From an uncultured Acetatifactor sp. (GTDB taxonomy: Bacteria; Bacillota; Clostridia; Lachnospirales; Lachnospiraceae): DNA of 14,884 nucleotides. Under the pieces are notes generated by a model that worked only from the letters and a program-made list of their open reading frames with translations, did no database searches and had not been told where the DNA came from. Position numbers and translations under genes: made by a program. The stretch covers positions 1 to 14,884 of the forward strand of contig CAQUWW010000072.1 in assembly GCA_948896875.1 (NCBI GenBank), written 5' to 3'. This document shows positions 6,195-11,994 of the stretch, piece by piece (position 1 is the stretch's first letter; each line of letters starts with the position of its first letter).

Positions 6195-7979
6195 ATGGCA
6201 CGTAACAGATATGATATGGACGAAGTGCTGGAAGACAGCTTTGACATAGGTCAGCTGAAACGTCTGGCCGGCTATGTGTCCCCTTATAAAGGTAAGATGG
6301 CAGGCGTCATTTTCCTGATGCTCAGCGCATCCGCACTGACCATGATGGTCCCCATCTTTTTCCAGAGAATCATGGACATTTATATTCCTCAGAAGGACAT
6401 GGGCAAAGTTGTGATGGTCAGCCTGCTGACTCTGGCCGTGGCCAGCTATTCCGCCATTGCAATGCGCTTTAAAATCAAGACAATGAGCGTCATCGGACAG
6501 AGCATTATCCATGCCATCCGCACCGACATTTTCAATCATCTGCAGGAATTGCCCTTTTCCTACTATGATGACCGCCCGCACGGCAAAATTCAGGTGCGTG
6601 TGGTGAATTACGTCAACAGCTTAAGCGACCTGCTGAGCAACGGTATCGTAAATACCGTCACAGATCTGTGCAACCTGTTCTTCATTATTATATTTATGCT
6701 CATCTGTGACACAAGGCTTACTCTGGTCTGTCTCTGCGGACTGCCTGTTCTGGCGCTGGTTGTCGTATTTATTAAAAGGAAACAGCGCAAGGCCTGGCAG
6801 ATTCAGTCCAACAAGCAGAGTAACCTGAATGCCTATATCGCAGAGAGCATCAACGGCATCCGGGTAACCCAGTCTTTTGTCCGGGAAAATGAGAACAATC
6901 AGATCTTCAACACCCTGAGCGGCAACTACCGCAAGGCCTGGATGAGGGCCATCAAGTTCAACTTTACCATGGGTCCCAGTGTGGATTTGATTTCCGCTAT
7001 TACCACATCCTTTATCTATGTGCTGGGTATCCGCTGGATTCTGGCTCCGGATGCCACCCTGACCGTGGGTGTGCTGATTGCCTTTACCGCCTACATAGGC
7101 CGTTTCTGGGCACCCATCAATACCCTGGCCGGCTTCTACAACTCACTGTTGACCGCAATCTCCTATCTGGAGCGTATCTTCGAGACCATCGATGAGCCTG
7201 TTCTGGTAAAGGATGCGGAAGGCGCCTCCGAAATGCCGGCCGTAATCGGAGAAGTGCAGTTTAAAGATGTATGCTTCAGCTATGAAGAGGGCCACCGGAT
7301 TCTGGACAACATCAACTTTACGGCAAAGCCGGGCCAGACTTATGCTTTCGTGGGACCCACAGGCGCCGGAAAGTCCACCATAGTCAATCTGATCTGCCGC
7401 TTTTACAATGTGGATTCCGGGCAGATTCTCATTGACGGTACCGACATCGCCAACGTGACCATTCATTCCCTGCGTACCCAGATGGGTATCATGATGCAGG
7501 ACAGCTTCATCTTCTCAGGTACCATTATGGACAATATCCGTTATGGCAATCGAGAAGCCACCGATGACCAGGTCATCCGGGCCGCCAAAACTGTCTGTGC
7601 TCATGACTTCATCAGCCAGATGGAGAACGGCTATTACACCGAGGTGAACGAGCGTGGCAGCCGCCTGTCCGCAGGACAGCGCCAGCTGATCTCCTTCGCC
7701 AGGGCCCTGCTGGCCGACCCGAAGATTCTGATATTGGACGAAGCCACCTCCAGCATCGACACCGAGACGGAAATCCTTCTCCAGAAAGGCCTGAACGAGC
7801 TGTTGAAGGGCAGAACCTCCTTCATAATAGCCCACCGCCTCTCCACCATAAAAAATGCCGACTGCATCCTCTACGTGGACAAAGGTGGCATCCTGGAACG
7901 CGGCACCCACGAAGAACTGTTGGAGCAAAAAGGTGCTTACTACGAGCTGTATATATCACAATATGATTTTCTGGCATGA
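6195..7979 (+). CDS. ABC exporter half-transporter with canonical ATP site (heterodimer subunit 2)
   Basis: Membrane domain plus ATPase, 594 residues, BmrD/YheH-like. Membrane helices lie within about residues 35-320. Walker A is GPTGAGKST (387-395), the Q-loop glutamine is Gln435, Walker B is ILILDE with catalytic Glu516, and the H-loop is IIAHR with His547. The signature is LSAGQ (491-495) instead of LSGGQ. Combined with the first subunit, one composite site (this Walker A/B and H-loop with the partner LSGGQ) is intact. The other (partner Asp509/Tyr540 with this LSAGQ) is degenerate, as in heterodimeric multidrug exporters. The ATG at 6195 follows GGAGG with 9-nt spacing. The gene stops one base before the palindromic element that contains its terminator. 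It is separated from subunit 1 by the 101-bp repeats but is surely its functional partner. Confidence 0.94.
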   Translation: MARNRYDMDEVLEDSFDIGQLKRLAGYVSPYKGKMAGVIFLMLSASALTMMVPIFFQRIMDIYIPQKDMGKVVMVSLLTLAVASYSAIAMRFKIKTMSVIGQSIIHAIRTDIFNHLQELPFSYYDDRPHGKIQVRVVNYVNSLSDLLSNGIVNTVTDLCNLFFIIIFMLICDTRLTLVCLCGLPVLALVVVFIKRKQRKAWQIQSNKQSNLNAYIAESINGIRVTQSFVRENENNQIFNTLSGNYRKAWMRAIKFNFTMGPSVDLISAITTSFIYVLGIRWILAPDATLTVGVLIAFTAYIGRFWAPINTLAGFYNSLLTAISYLERIFETIDEPVLVKDAEGASEMPAVIGEVQFKDVCFSYEEGHRILDNINFTAKPGQTYAFVGPTGAGKSTIVNLICRFYNVDSGQILIDGTDIANVTIHSLRTQMGIMMQDSFIFSGTIMDNIRYGNREATDDQVIRAAKTVCAHDFISQMENGYYTEVNERGSRLSAGQRQLISFARALLADPKILILDEATSSIDTETEILLQKGLNELLKGRTSFIIAHRLSTIKNADCILYVDKGGILERGTHEELLEQKGAYYELYISQYDFLA

Positions 7980-8117
7980 GCCATGCGCATAAAAAGGAAG
8001 AACGGTCTGTGGGGAGCTCTCTTGCTCACCGACAGACCGTTCTTCCTTTTTATGGATACGGCGACGCCGTATCAGCAGAACATTCCATCTCTTAGGAATG
8101 TTCTGCTGGCGCATGGC
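7980..8117 (+). repeat. 138-bp element of nested palindromes able to form a four-way junction
   Basis: An outer 9-bp inverted repeat, GCCATGCGC (7980-7988) with GCGCATGGC (8109-8117), encloses three consecutive hairpins. Arm 1 is 7989-8053 (22 perfect pairs, extended by a 7-bp stem with one mismatch and a 6-nt loop). Arm 2 is GATACGGCG/CGCCGTATC (8055-8073) around a single base. Arm 3 is 8074-8107 (13 pairs from AGCAGAACATTCC, 8-nt loop). Only one or two bases lie between arms, so nearly every base is in a stem or loop. Apart from one mismatch all pairs are Watson-Crick, so either DNA strand or RNA could fold. No transposase, flanking duplication or known family was recognised; a miniature mobile element or a structured RNA are both possible. 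Confidence 0.8.
7988..8054 (+). terminator. Large bidirectional intrinsic terminator of the ABC operon
   Basis: A perfect 23-bp inverted repeat, running from CATAAAAAGGAAGAACGG (7988) to its complement ending at 8054, has the A-tract/T-tract form of a bidirectional terminator (TTTTTAT at the 3' side). The arms continue inward as GGGGAGC/GCTCACC with one mismatch. It begins 9 bp after the stop of the second ABC gene. In the other direction it would stop transcripts from the truncated antitoxin gene at 8280. The stem is much longer than in most terminators. Confidence 0.8.
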
Positions 8118-8280
8118 CCCCCGCGCCTCCCCCATTCCTTGATTCCCCACTTCGAAAGGAATCATCTGCTTTCGCCTGCTGCAAGCCAATAGCCATCATC
8201 CGGTCGAATTCAGCCTTTGTCATCTCATCTCGTGCAGGAACATCAACTGGGAGCGTTACCGAAAATGGGATAACCGACAT
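8092..8280 (-). pseudogene. Truncated RelB/DinJ-like antitoxin
   Basis: The ATG at 8280 has a good GAAAGGTGG ribosome binding site 7 nt upstream and a strong promoter, so this was or is an expressed gene. The first 42 residues, including MTKAEFDRMMAIGLQQAKAD, resemble the C-terminal half of RelB/DinJ antitoxins or a short relative of them. After DDSF (about 8155) the sequence becomes a low-complexity run rich in Gly, then reads through the right arm of the palindromic element and stops inside arm 3. The normal toxin-binding tail is therefore replaced, and no RelE/YafQ-type toxin gene follows. I infer a remnant left by insertion or rearrangement of the element. Similarity is judged by eye and the family is moderately certain. 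Confidence 0.55.
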
Positions 8281-8330
8281 AATCACACCACCTTTCTACC
8301 AGACCTTTGCATGGGAGTTTAGTTGATTTT

Positions 8331-8359
8331 ATTATAAGCAATTGTGACGCAGACTACAA
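8331..8359 (-). promoter_or_regulatory. Sigma-A promoter for the truncated antitoxin gene
   Basis: On the minus strand, TTGTAG (8359-8354) and a perfect TATAAT (8336-8331) are separated by 17 bp. The start of transcription would be near 8324, about 44 nt before the ATG at 8280. It lies just downstream of the sigma-regulator gene, so that gene and the antitoxin fragment are probably separate units. Confidence 0.7.
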
Positions 8360-8361
8360 TA

Positions 8362-8378
8362 CAAAAGATGCTCTTTTG
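8362..8378 (-). terminator. Weak AT-rich hairpin after the anti-sigma gene
   Basis: CAAAAGA and TCTTTTG (8362-8368 and 8372-8378) form a 7-bp stem with a 3-nt loop, 11 bp past the stop of the regulator gene. The stem is AT-rich and no run of T follows, so termination would be poor. It could also be an operator for the promoter immediately downstream. Confidence 0.2.
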
Positions 8379-8389
8379 ATAAAACAGAC

Positions 8390-9625
8390 TTACTCCCCTT
8401 CCCAAACCCGCCTGATCATAGCAATCTCATCAAAATCCGCCTCCGAGACACAGATTTCCCCGGCAACACTCAGCGCATGGACAATCTTGCCGTCCCCAAT
8501 ATAGACTGCCACATGAGCGGGCGTCTCATAGAAAATCAGGTCACCCGGCAGCGCGTCTTCCAGCCCCTGGACCTCGTATCCCTGCTGCCGCTGCTCCTTC
8601 GAAGAATGAGGCAGACTGATCTCAAAATGCGCATATACCCCTCTGGTAAAGCCGGAGGAATCCGCACCCTCCGTCAGGCTGTCGCCGCCCCAGGCGTAAG
8701 GGTTCCCCACGAACTGCAGCGCATATTCCGCCGCCTGCGCTCCCATCTCGTTCCCCGTCGTTGTCTCAACCACAAACGTTTCGTCCAACCCTATATTCAA
8801 CTTATCTTCGGATATCCCTGTATCCTCTGTCCAGATATCCGCCATATACTCCGCCGCCCTCTCCGGGTCTGCTCCTTCGGTATCCAGTCTCAGGTCAAAC
8901 AACGCATTCAATCCCCCATACTCCGCATTTCTGGAAATCACCCCCGTTTCCCCGTCATAACAGTAGGCCTGCACATTGTAAAAATTCCCGTCGGATATAC
9001 ACAGATACAGGTCATGATCTGCGAGGATCTCCACCGTATCACATTCCACAAGCCGGTACAGAATCCCTTCCTCCACCATTTCCGTATAGCCGCCATGCAT
9101 GGAGGCCGCGTTGTAATGGGCCGGATTGTATCCGCCGATCAACGGTGAGACGAAAAATTCTGCCGCTTCCTGCACAACAGGACTGCCGTCGGATTTTGCA
9201 ATGGCTACAACGGCATAGGTTCTGTCGTTGTGTGTTTTGCCTGTCATCCCGTCACTGTACCTGTACTTCGACAGATTTTCTCCGGAAATGATTCCCAGCA
9301 GGGTCACATCATATCCCCCATAGCTTTGGGTTTCATTTACCAGGACAGCTTCTTCGCTTAAAAATGCTTCGGCCAGCCTAGAGTCATTCATTTCCTGCGC
9401 CACATTCTCCGGTGTCAGATACTTCCATGCCGCAAATGCGGTGAGGGAACCGGCTCCCAAAACCAGCGCAGCCACAACCGCGGCTGCGGGAAGTCTTTTC
9501 ATCGATTTTCTTTTCATATATCTCATCTCCTTTGCCTGATTCAGAATCTCTCGGTTCAGCCGGGAATCCGGCCGTTCCGCTGGAGTAAGGGCATGTCTTA
9601 GCAATTCATCCAATTTCTTTTCCAT
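8390..9625 (-). CDS. Membrane anti-sigma-like protein with C-terminal NlpC/P60 domain lacking the catalytic Cys
   Basis: 411 residues. Residues 1-43 are a charged cytoplasmic segment that should contact the sigma factor. One membrane helix follows (about 44-66, RLPAAAVVAALVLGAGSL). An extracellular DUF4179-like region covers about 67-285, and an NlpC/P60 peptidase fold about 293-408. NlpC/P60 marks are present: GNPYAWGGDS, ADSSGF, LPGDLIFYE, HVAVYIGDGKIVHA. The nucleophile position reads Ser323 (TCC) where the family has Cys (DCSGF); His371 and His383 are kept. The domain is thus probably inactive or reduced to peptidoglycan binding. The start is the ATG at 9625 with GGAG 10 nt upstream; a GTG at 9634 is too close to that site. 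It overlaps the sigma gene by 20 bp, the usual layout for a sigma factor and its membrane regulator. Confidence 0.85.
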   Translation of the reverse strand: MEKKLDELLRHALTPAERPDSRLNREILNQAKEMRYMKRKSMKRLPAAAVVAALVLGAGSLTAFAAWKYLTPENVAQEMNDSRLAEAFLSEEAVLVNETQSYGGYDVTLLGIISGENLSKYRYSDGMTGKTHNDRTYAVVAIAKSDGSPVVQEAAEFFVSPLIGGYNPAHYNAASMHGGYTEMVEEGILYRLVECDTVEILADHDLYLCISDGNFYNVQAYCYDGETGVISRNAEYGGLNALFDLRLDTEGADPERAAEYMADIWTEDTGISEDKLNIGLDETFVVETTTGNEMGAQAAEYALQFVGNPYAWGGDSLTEGADSSGFTRGVYAHFEISLPHSSKEQRQQGYEVQGLEDALPGDLIFYETPAHVAVYIGDGKIVHALSVAGEICVSEADFDEIAMIRRVWEGE

Positions 9626-10145
9626 TGATAACACTCTCCAATTCTTTTCTTACTATTTTCCTTGCCTGATGCAGTCTGCTCAGCACGGTTCCCTCAGGAA
9701 TTTCCAGGATGGCTGCTATCTGTTTTATCTGCAGTTCCTCCATGTAAAAGAGTAGCACCACAAGTTTCAGCCGTTCCGGCAGCCGATTCACCGCCCGCCT
9801 CACCGCGGCCTGTTCCTCCTTACCGATTGCCTGTTCTTCCGGGGAGGGTTCCGTGGAAACATCCGCTTCCGCATCCAGCCCTTCCGCCAGAGACCGCGTA
9901 TCCGCAATCCGCTTCCGCCATGCGAACTTCCGTCTCCTGTTCTTCCAGATACGCAGAGCAATAGAAAGCAGATAGCTTTTCGGATTCCTGTCGTATTCTA
10001 TTTTCCCGCTCAGCTCCATGGCTTTCAAAAAGGTGTCCTGATACAGGTCATCTGCCTCCTGCCGGCTGCCGGCAAGCTGTCTGCAGAATGAGTACACAGC
10101 TTTCCCATACTCATGGATGCAGGCCTCTAATTCTTGATTTTCCAT
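9606..10145 (-). CDS. ECF-type RNA polymerase sigma factor
   Basis: Extracytoplasmic-function sigma factor of 179 residues. Region 2 spans about residues 8-75, with ADDLYQDTFLKAM (31-43) and the basic DNA-melting segment RIWKNRRRKF (65-74). An acidic linker (85-112) leads to region 4, about 113-170, whose helix-turn-helix reads QIKQIAAILEIPEGTVLSRL (139-158). The ATG at 10145 has GGAG six bases upstream. The 3' end overlaps the membrane regulator gene, so the sigma factor is likely held inactive at the membrane until an envelope signal releases it. Such sigma factors commonly transcribe their own gene, but I could not identify a convincing promoter sequence between 10146 and 10250. Confidence 0.93.
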   Translation of the reverse strand: MENQELEACIHEYGKAVYSFCRQLAGSRQEADDLYQDTFLKAMELSGKIEYDRNPKSYLLSIALRIWKNRRRKFAWRKRIADTRSLAEGLDAEADVSTEPSPEEQAIGKEEQAAVRRAVNRLPERLKLVVLLFYMEELQIKQIAAILEIPEGTVLSRLHQARKIVRKELESVINGKEIG

Positions 10146-10251
10146 TTGTTACTCCACTTTCCAGACGTCTGTTGAAGCGGCAGCTTTTTGCCCTTCACTT
10201 ATATATTGTAATAACTTTGGAGTATATTCACATCACATTTATTTTTTTATA

Positions 10252-10280
10252 TTGACATATTATTTGCACCCACATATAAT
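10252..10280 (+). promoter_or_regulatory. Perfect consensus promoter for the type III antitoxin RNA
   Basis: TTGACA (10252-10257), a 17-bp spacer and TATAAT (10275-10280) match the sigma-A consensus at all 12 positions. RNA would start near 10287, about 75 nt before the first full 45-bp repeat. Strong constitutive transcription is what a type III system needs, since antitoxin RNA must exceed toxin. Confidence 0.88.
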
Positions 10281-10360
10281 AATAAATGACAGGCAGACAA
10301 TTGCCTCAAAAGTAGTTCGGTCGTGCGGGTAAAAAGAACTGTTTGCAACAGTTTCCAGGC

Positions 10361-10465
10361 AGGCCGTGTATAAGTGGTCCGCTCCCGGCCATGCGGATAA
10401 TAAGTAGGCCGTGAATAAGTAGCCCGCTCCCGGCCATGCGGATAATAAGTAGGCCGTGAATAAGT
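10361..10465 (+). ncRNA. cptI: CptI-like RNA antitoxin: 45-bp tandem repeats of a type III toxin-antitoxin system
   Basis: Two full repeats (10361-10405, 10406-10450) and a 15-bp partial third (10451-10465) have an exact 45-bp period. Within a unit, GGCCG (bases 2-6) can pair with CGGCC (26-30), while CCGC (19-22) can pair with GCGG (33-36). These stems interleave, giving an H-type pseudoknot joined by A/T-rich linkers such as ATAATAAGT. The repeats sit between a strong promoter and a hairpin followed by a CptN-like toxin gene, the standard type III layout. In these systems the toxin, an endoribonuclease, cuts the repeat RNA into single units that then inhibit it. The 45-nt pseudoknotted unit matches what is known for CptIN. 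A degenerate extra copy (GGTCGTGCGGGTAAAAAG at about 10319-10336) precedes the array, and the transcript probably spans about 10287-10500. Confidence 0.82.
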
Positions 10466-10471
10466 TTTCAG

Positions 10472-10498
10472 GCCTCCTTTCCATCTCGGACAGGAGGC
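10472..10498 (+). terminator. Attenuating hairpin between antitoxin repeats and toxin gene
   Basis: GCCTCC (10472-10477) pairs with GGAGGC (10493-10498), with an internal CC/GG pair of bases near the tip. Only a weak T-containing tract follows (TTAATCCTTT), so it should be leaky. Type III loci carry such a terminator to keep toxin expression well below antitoxin RNA. The toxin ribosome binding site AGGAG follows at 10513-10517. Confidence 0.6.
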
Positions 10499-10525
10499 TT
10501 AATCCTTTCCAGAGGAGATCTTCTC

Positions 10526-11116
10526 ATGAAAATTTCACCGGGCAGTCTGTATTTCGTCTCAGATCAATTCTTTCAGAAGATACAAGACCCTTATCTAAAA
10601 GTTAATTATGAAACGACGAAGCGTCCGCATTACTTTGCCATTACAGATCAGGAGACAGGACTGTACTGGCTGGTTCCATGCAGCTCGAAAATCGAGAAAT
10701 TTGAACGATTGATTCGGGAAAAGCAGGCTCATCATAAGCCCACAGATACGATAAAGATTGTTAAAATATTTGATAAGAAGACTGCTCTTCTGTTTCAGGA
10801 TATGTTCCCCGTCACTGAACATTATATTGACAGTCCATACATAAAAGGCGGGCAGTCCGTTAAAATATCCGATCCTGCTATCTTCCGGGAATTAGAAAAA
10901 ACTGCCCGCATCTCCTACATCTCCCTGACTTTCTCCGCCAGGGCCTCCCTGTCCCCGCACTGCGTCTTCTCCAGCACATGGGTCATATGTTTTTTCACCG
11001 TTGCCATACTGATATACAGTTCCTGGCCAATCTCCGCATTGGTCATGCCGGCCGCCGCAAGTCTGGCCACCTCCGCTTCCCGGTCCGTCAGCCCCAGAGA
11101 GCGAAGTCCAAAGTAA
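10526..11116 (+). CDS. cptN: CptN-like (ToxN/AbiQ superfamily) type III toxin, 3' end replaced
   Basis: Predicted endoribonuclease toxin. Residues 1-128 match the CptN type by eye: MKISPGSLYFVSDQF, TTKRPHYFAITD, LYWLVPCSSKIEKFERL, KPTDTIKIVKIFDKKTALLF and QDMFPVTEHYI. The start has AGGAG 8 nt upstream. After EKTAR (about 10909) the frame enters the antisense strand of the LuxR-type gene, whose stop is at 10915, and runs another 68 codons of Ser/Ala-rich sequence to 11116. CptN-type proteins normally continue with a short C-terminal segment of roughly 25-30 residues, which is absent. The deletion junction is therefore at about 10905-10917. The toxin is probably impaired, while the RNA antitoxin with its perfect promoter seems intact. 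Functional status cannot be decided from sequence. Confidence 0.75.
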   Translation: MKISPGSLYFVSDQFFQKIQDPYLKVNYETTKRPHYFAITDQETGLYWLVPCSSKIEKFERLIREKQAHHKPTDTIKIVKIFDKKTALLFQDMFPVTEHYIDSPYIKGGQSVKISDPAIFRELEKTARISYISLTFSARASLSPHCVFSSTWVICFFTVAILIYSSWPISALVMPAAASLATSASRSVSPRERSPK

Positions 11117-11664
11117 AGCCTCTGGCCCTCGGCTTCCTTTCTCTCCGCTTCCTCGTCCTCCGGCTCTTCCATGTAAGAAATGACCTTCTGTTCCAGCCGC
11201 AATTTTACAGGCATAAGAACCAGCAAAAACAGAACCGGATACAGGACTCCCAGACTTATGACCCCCAGAGCCGGGCCTGCCGTAATGGCATTATCCATAT
11301 GATAGAATATGTCTACAAGAGGAACTACCAGCACAAGAATCGCAACCAGCATTACTGTTCGTTCTACATATTGTATCGTTTTCAGAGATTTCTGCAGTTC
11401 TATCCGGGATACCCCTTTTTTCCTGGAGAAAGCCAGAGCAAATCCCCTTATAAAATCCTTTTCGACTCCTGCGATTAACAGCACCAGCAGGACTGTGACC
11501 ACTATCAGCAGAAATGTCGGCACATCCACATACATTTTATAGAAATTACCCGGAGAATAAAAGCCAAATTCCATACTCCAGACCACAAGCATTCCCAATG
11601 CACTGAGTACTATCCATATCCCCCTGGTCCAGGTCCTTCCCGTTTTCCTCTTCTCTTTTTCCAA
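10915..11664 (-). CDS. Membrane-anchored LuxR-type transcription regulator
   Basis: 249 residues. Four hydrophobic segments at about 14-30, 49-66, 103-120 and 131-152 are followed by an acidic linker (165-180) and a LuxR-type helix-turn-helix at about 188-245. The latter includes LGLTDREAEVARLAAAG and NAEIGQELYISMATVKKHMT, the latter holding the recognition helix. It would regulate transcription from the membrane; the signal is unknown. The start is a TTG at 11664 preceded by GGAAGGG six bases upstream; no early ATG exists (the first is at codon 25, inside the first helix). The gene is convergent with the toxin gene and its 3' end was joined directly to the truncated toxin, so it has no terminator of its own in the gap. 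Confidence 0.85.
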   Translation of the reverse strand: MEKEKRKTGRTWTRGIWIVLSALGMLVVWSMEFGFYSPGNFYKMYVDVPTFLLIVVTVLLVLLIAGVEKDFIRGFALAFSRKKGVSRIELQKSLKTIQYVERTVMLVAILVLVVPLVDIFYHMDNAITAGPALGVISLGVLYPVLFLLVLMPVKLRLEQKVISYMEEPEDEEAERKEAEGQRLYFGLRSLGLTDREAEVARLAAAGMTNAEIGQELYISMATVKKHMTHVLEKTQCGDREALAEKVREM

Positions 11665-11925
11665 AATAATCCCTTCCTTTCCGCGCCGCTTTGCACCTGC
11701 TTCGTCTTACCTTCCTTTTATTTCCTTTTCAGTTCTTTTTTATTGGGCAAGTCTGCTATTTTCTTTTCATTCTTCCCCATTTGTCTGAATTCGCTTTCCT
11801 CTCTTTATTTGGCTGGTTTCATCTCCGTCCCTTTACAAAAACGGATTCGCCCGCCGAAGCCCCTCTGCAGATACTTTCATTTTAGAAGAGTCCTTCCCCG
11901 TTCACAAGCCTCCTTTTCCTTCCAC
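11665..11925. other. Intergenic region upstream of the LuxR-type gene
   Basis: This stretch is purine-rich on the minus strand (many A and G runs) and holds no convincing gene. It should contain the promoter of the LuxR-type gene, but no clear -35/-10 pair was found. A minus-strand 20-codon frame (11718-11780) lacks a properly spaced ribosome binding site. Confidence 0.4.
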
Positions 11926-11962
11926 CCACAAAAACAGGGGTGGTATTTTACTACCACCCCCC
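11926..11962 (-). terminator. Intrinsic terminator of mgtE
   Basis: On the minus strand GGGGTGGTA (11960-11952) pairs perfectly with TACCACCCC (11945-11937) around a 6-nt loop. TGTTTTTG follows, giving the U-run. It lies 35 bp after the mgtE stop. A C-rich run precedes a T-run on the other strand, so it may also stop plus-strand transcripts, though there is no plus-strand gene to end here. Confidence 0.85.
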
Positions 11963-11994
11963 TCTTTTCATTCAGTGAATCAGAACTTCCCTGT

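Noticed and set aside
7980..8117. tRNA or tmRNA-like cloverleaf
   Set aside because: The arm lengths, loops and absence of T-loop, D-loop and CCA features do not fit a tRNA.
10260..10484. Minus-strand 74-codon frame with a repeated FTAYLLSAWPGA peptide
   Set aside because: The peptide repeat is only the 45-bp antitoxin repeat (a multiple of three) read on the wrong strand. There is no ribosome binding site, and a strong plus-strand promoter lies at its end.
11718..11780. Minus-strand 20-codon Lys-rich frame before the LuxR-type gene
   Set aside because: No ribosome binding site at a workable distance; probably a chance frame in purine-rich DNA.
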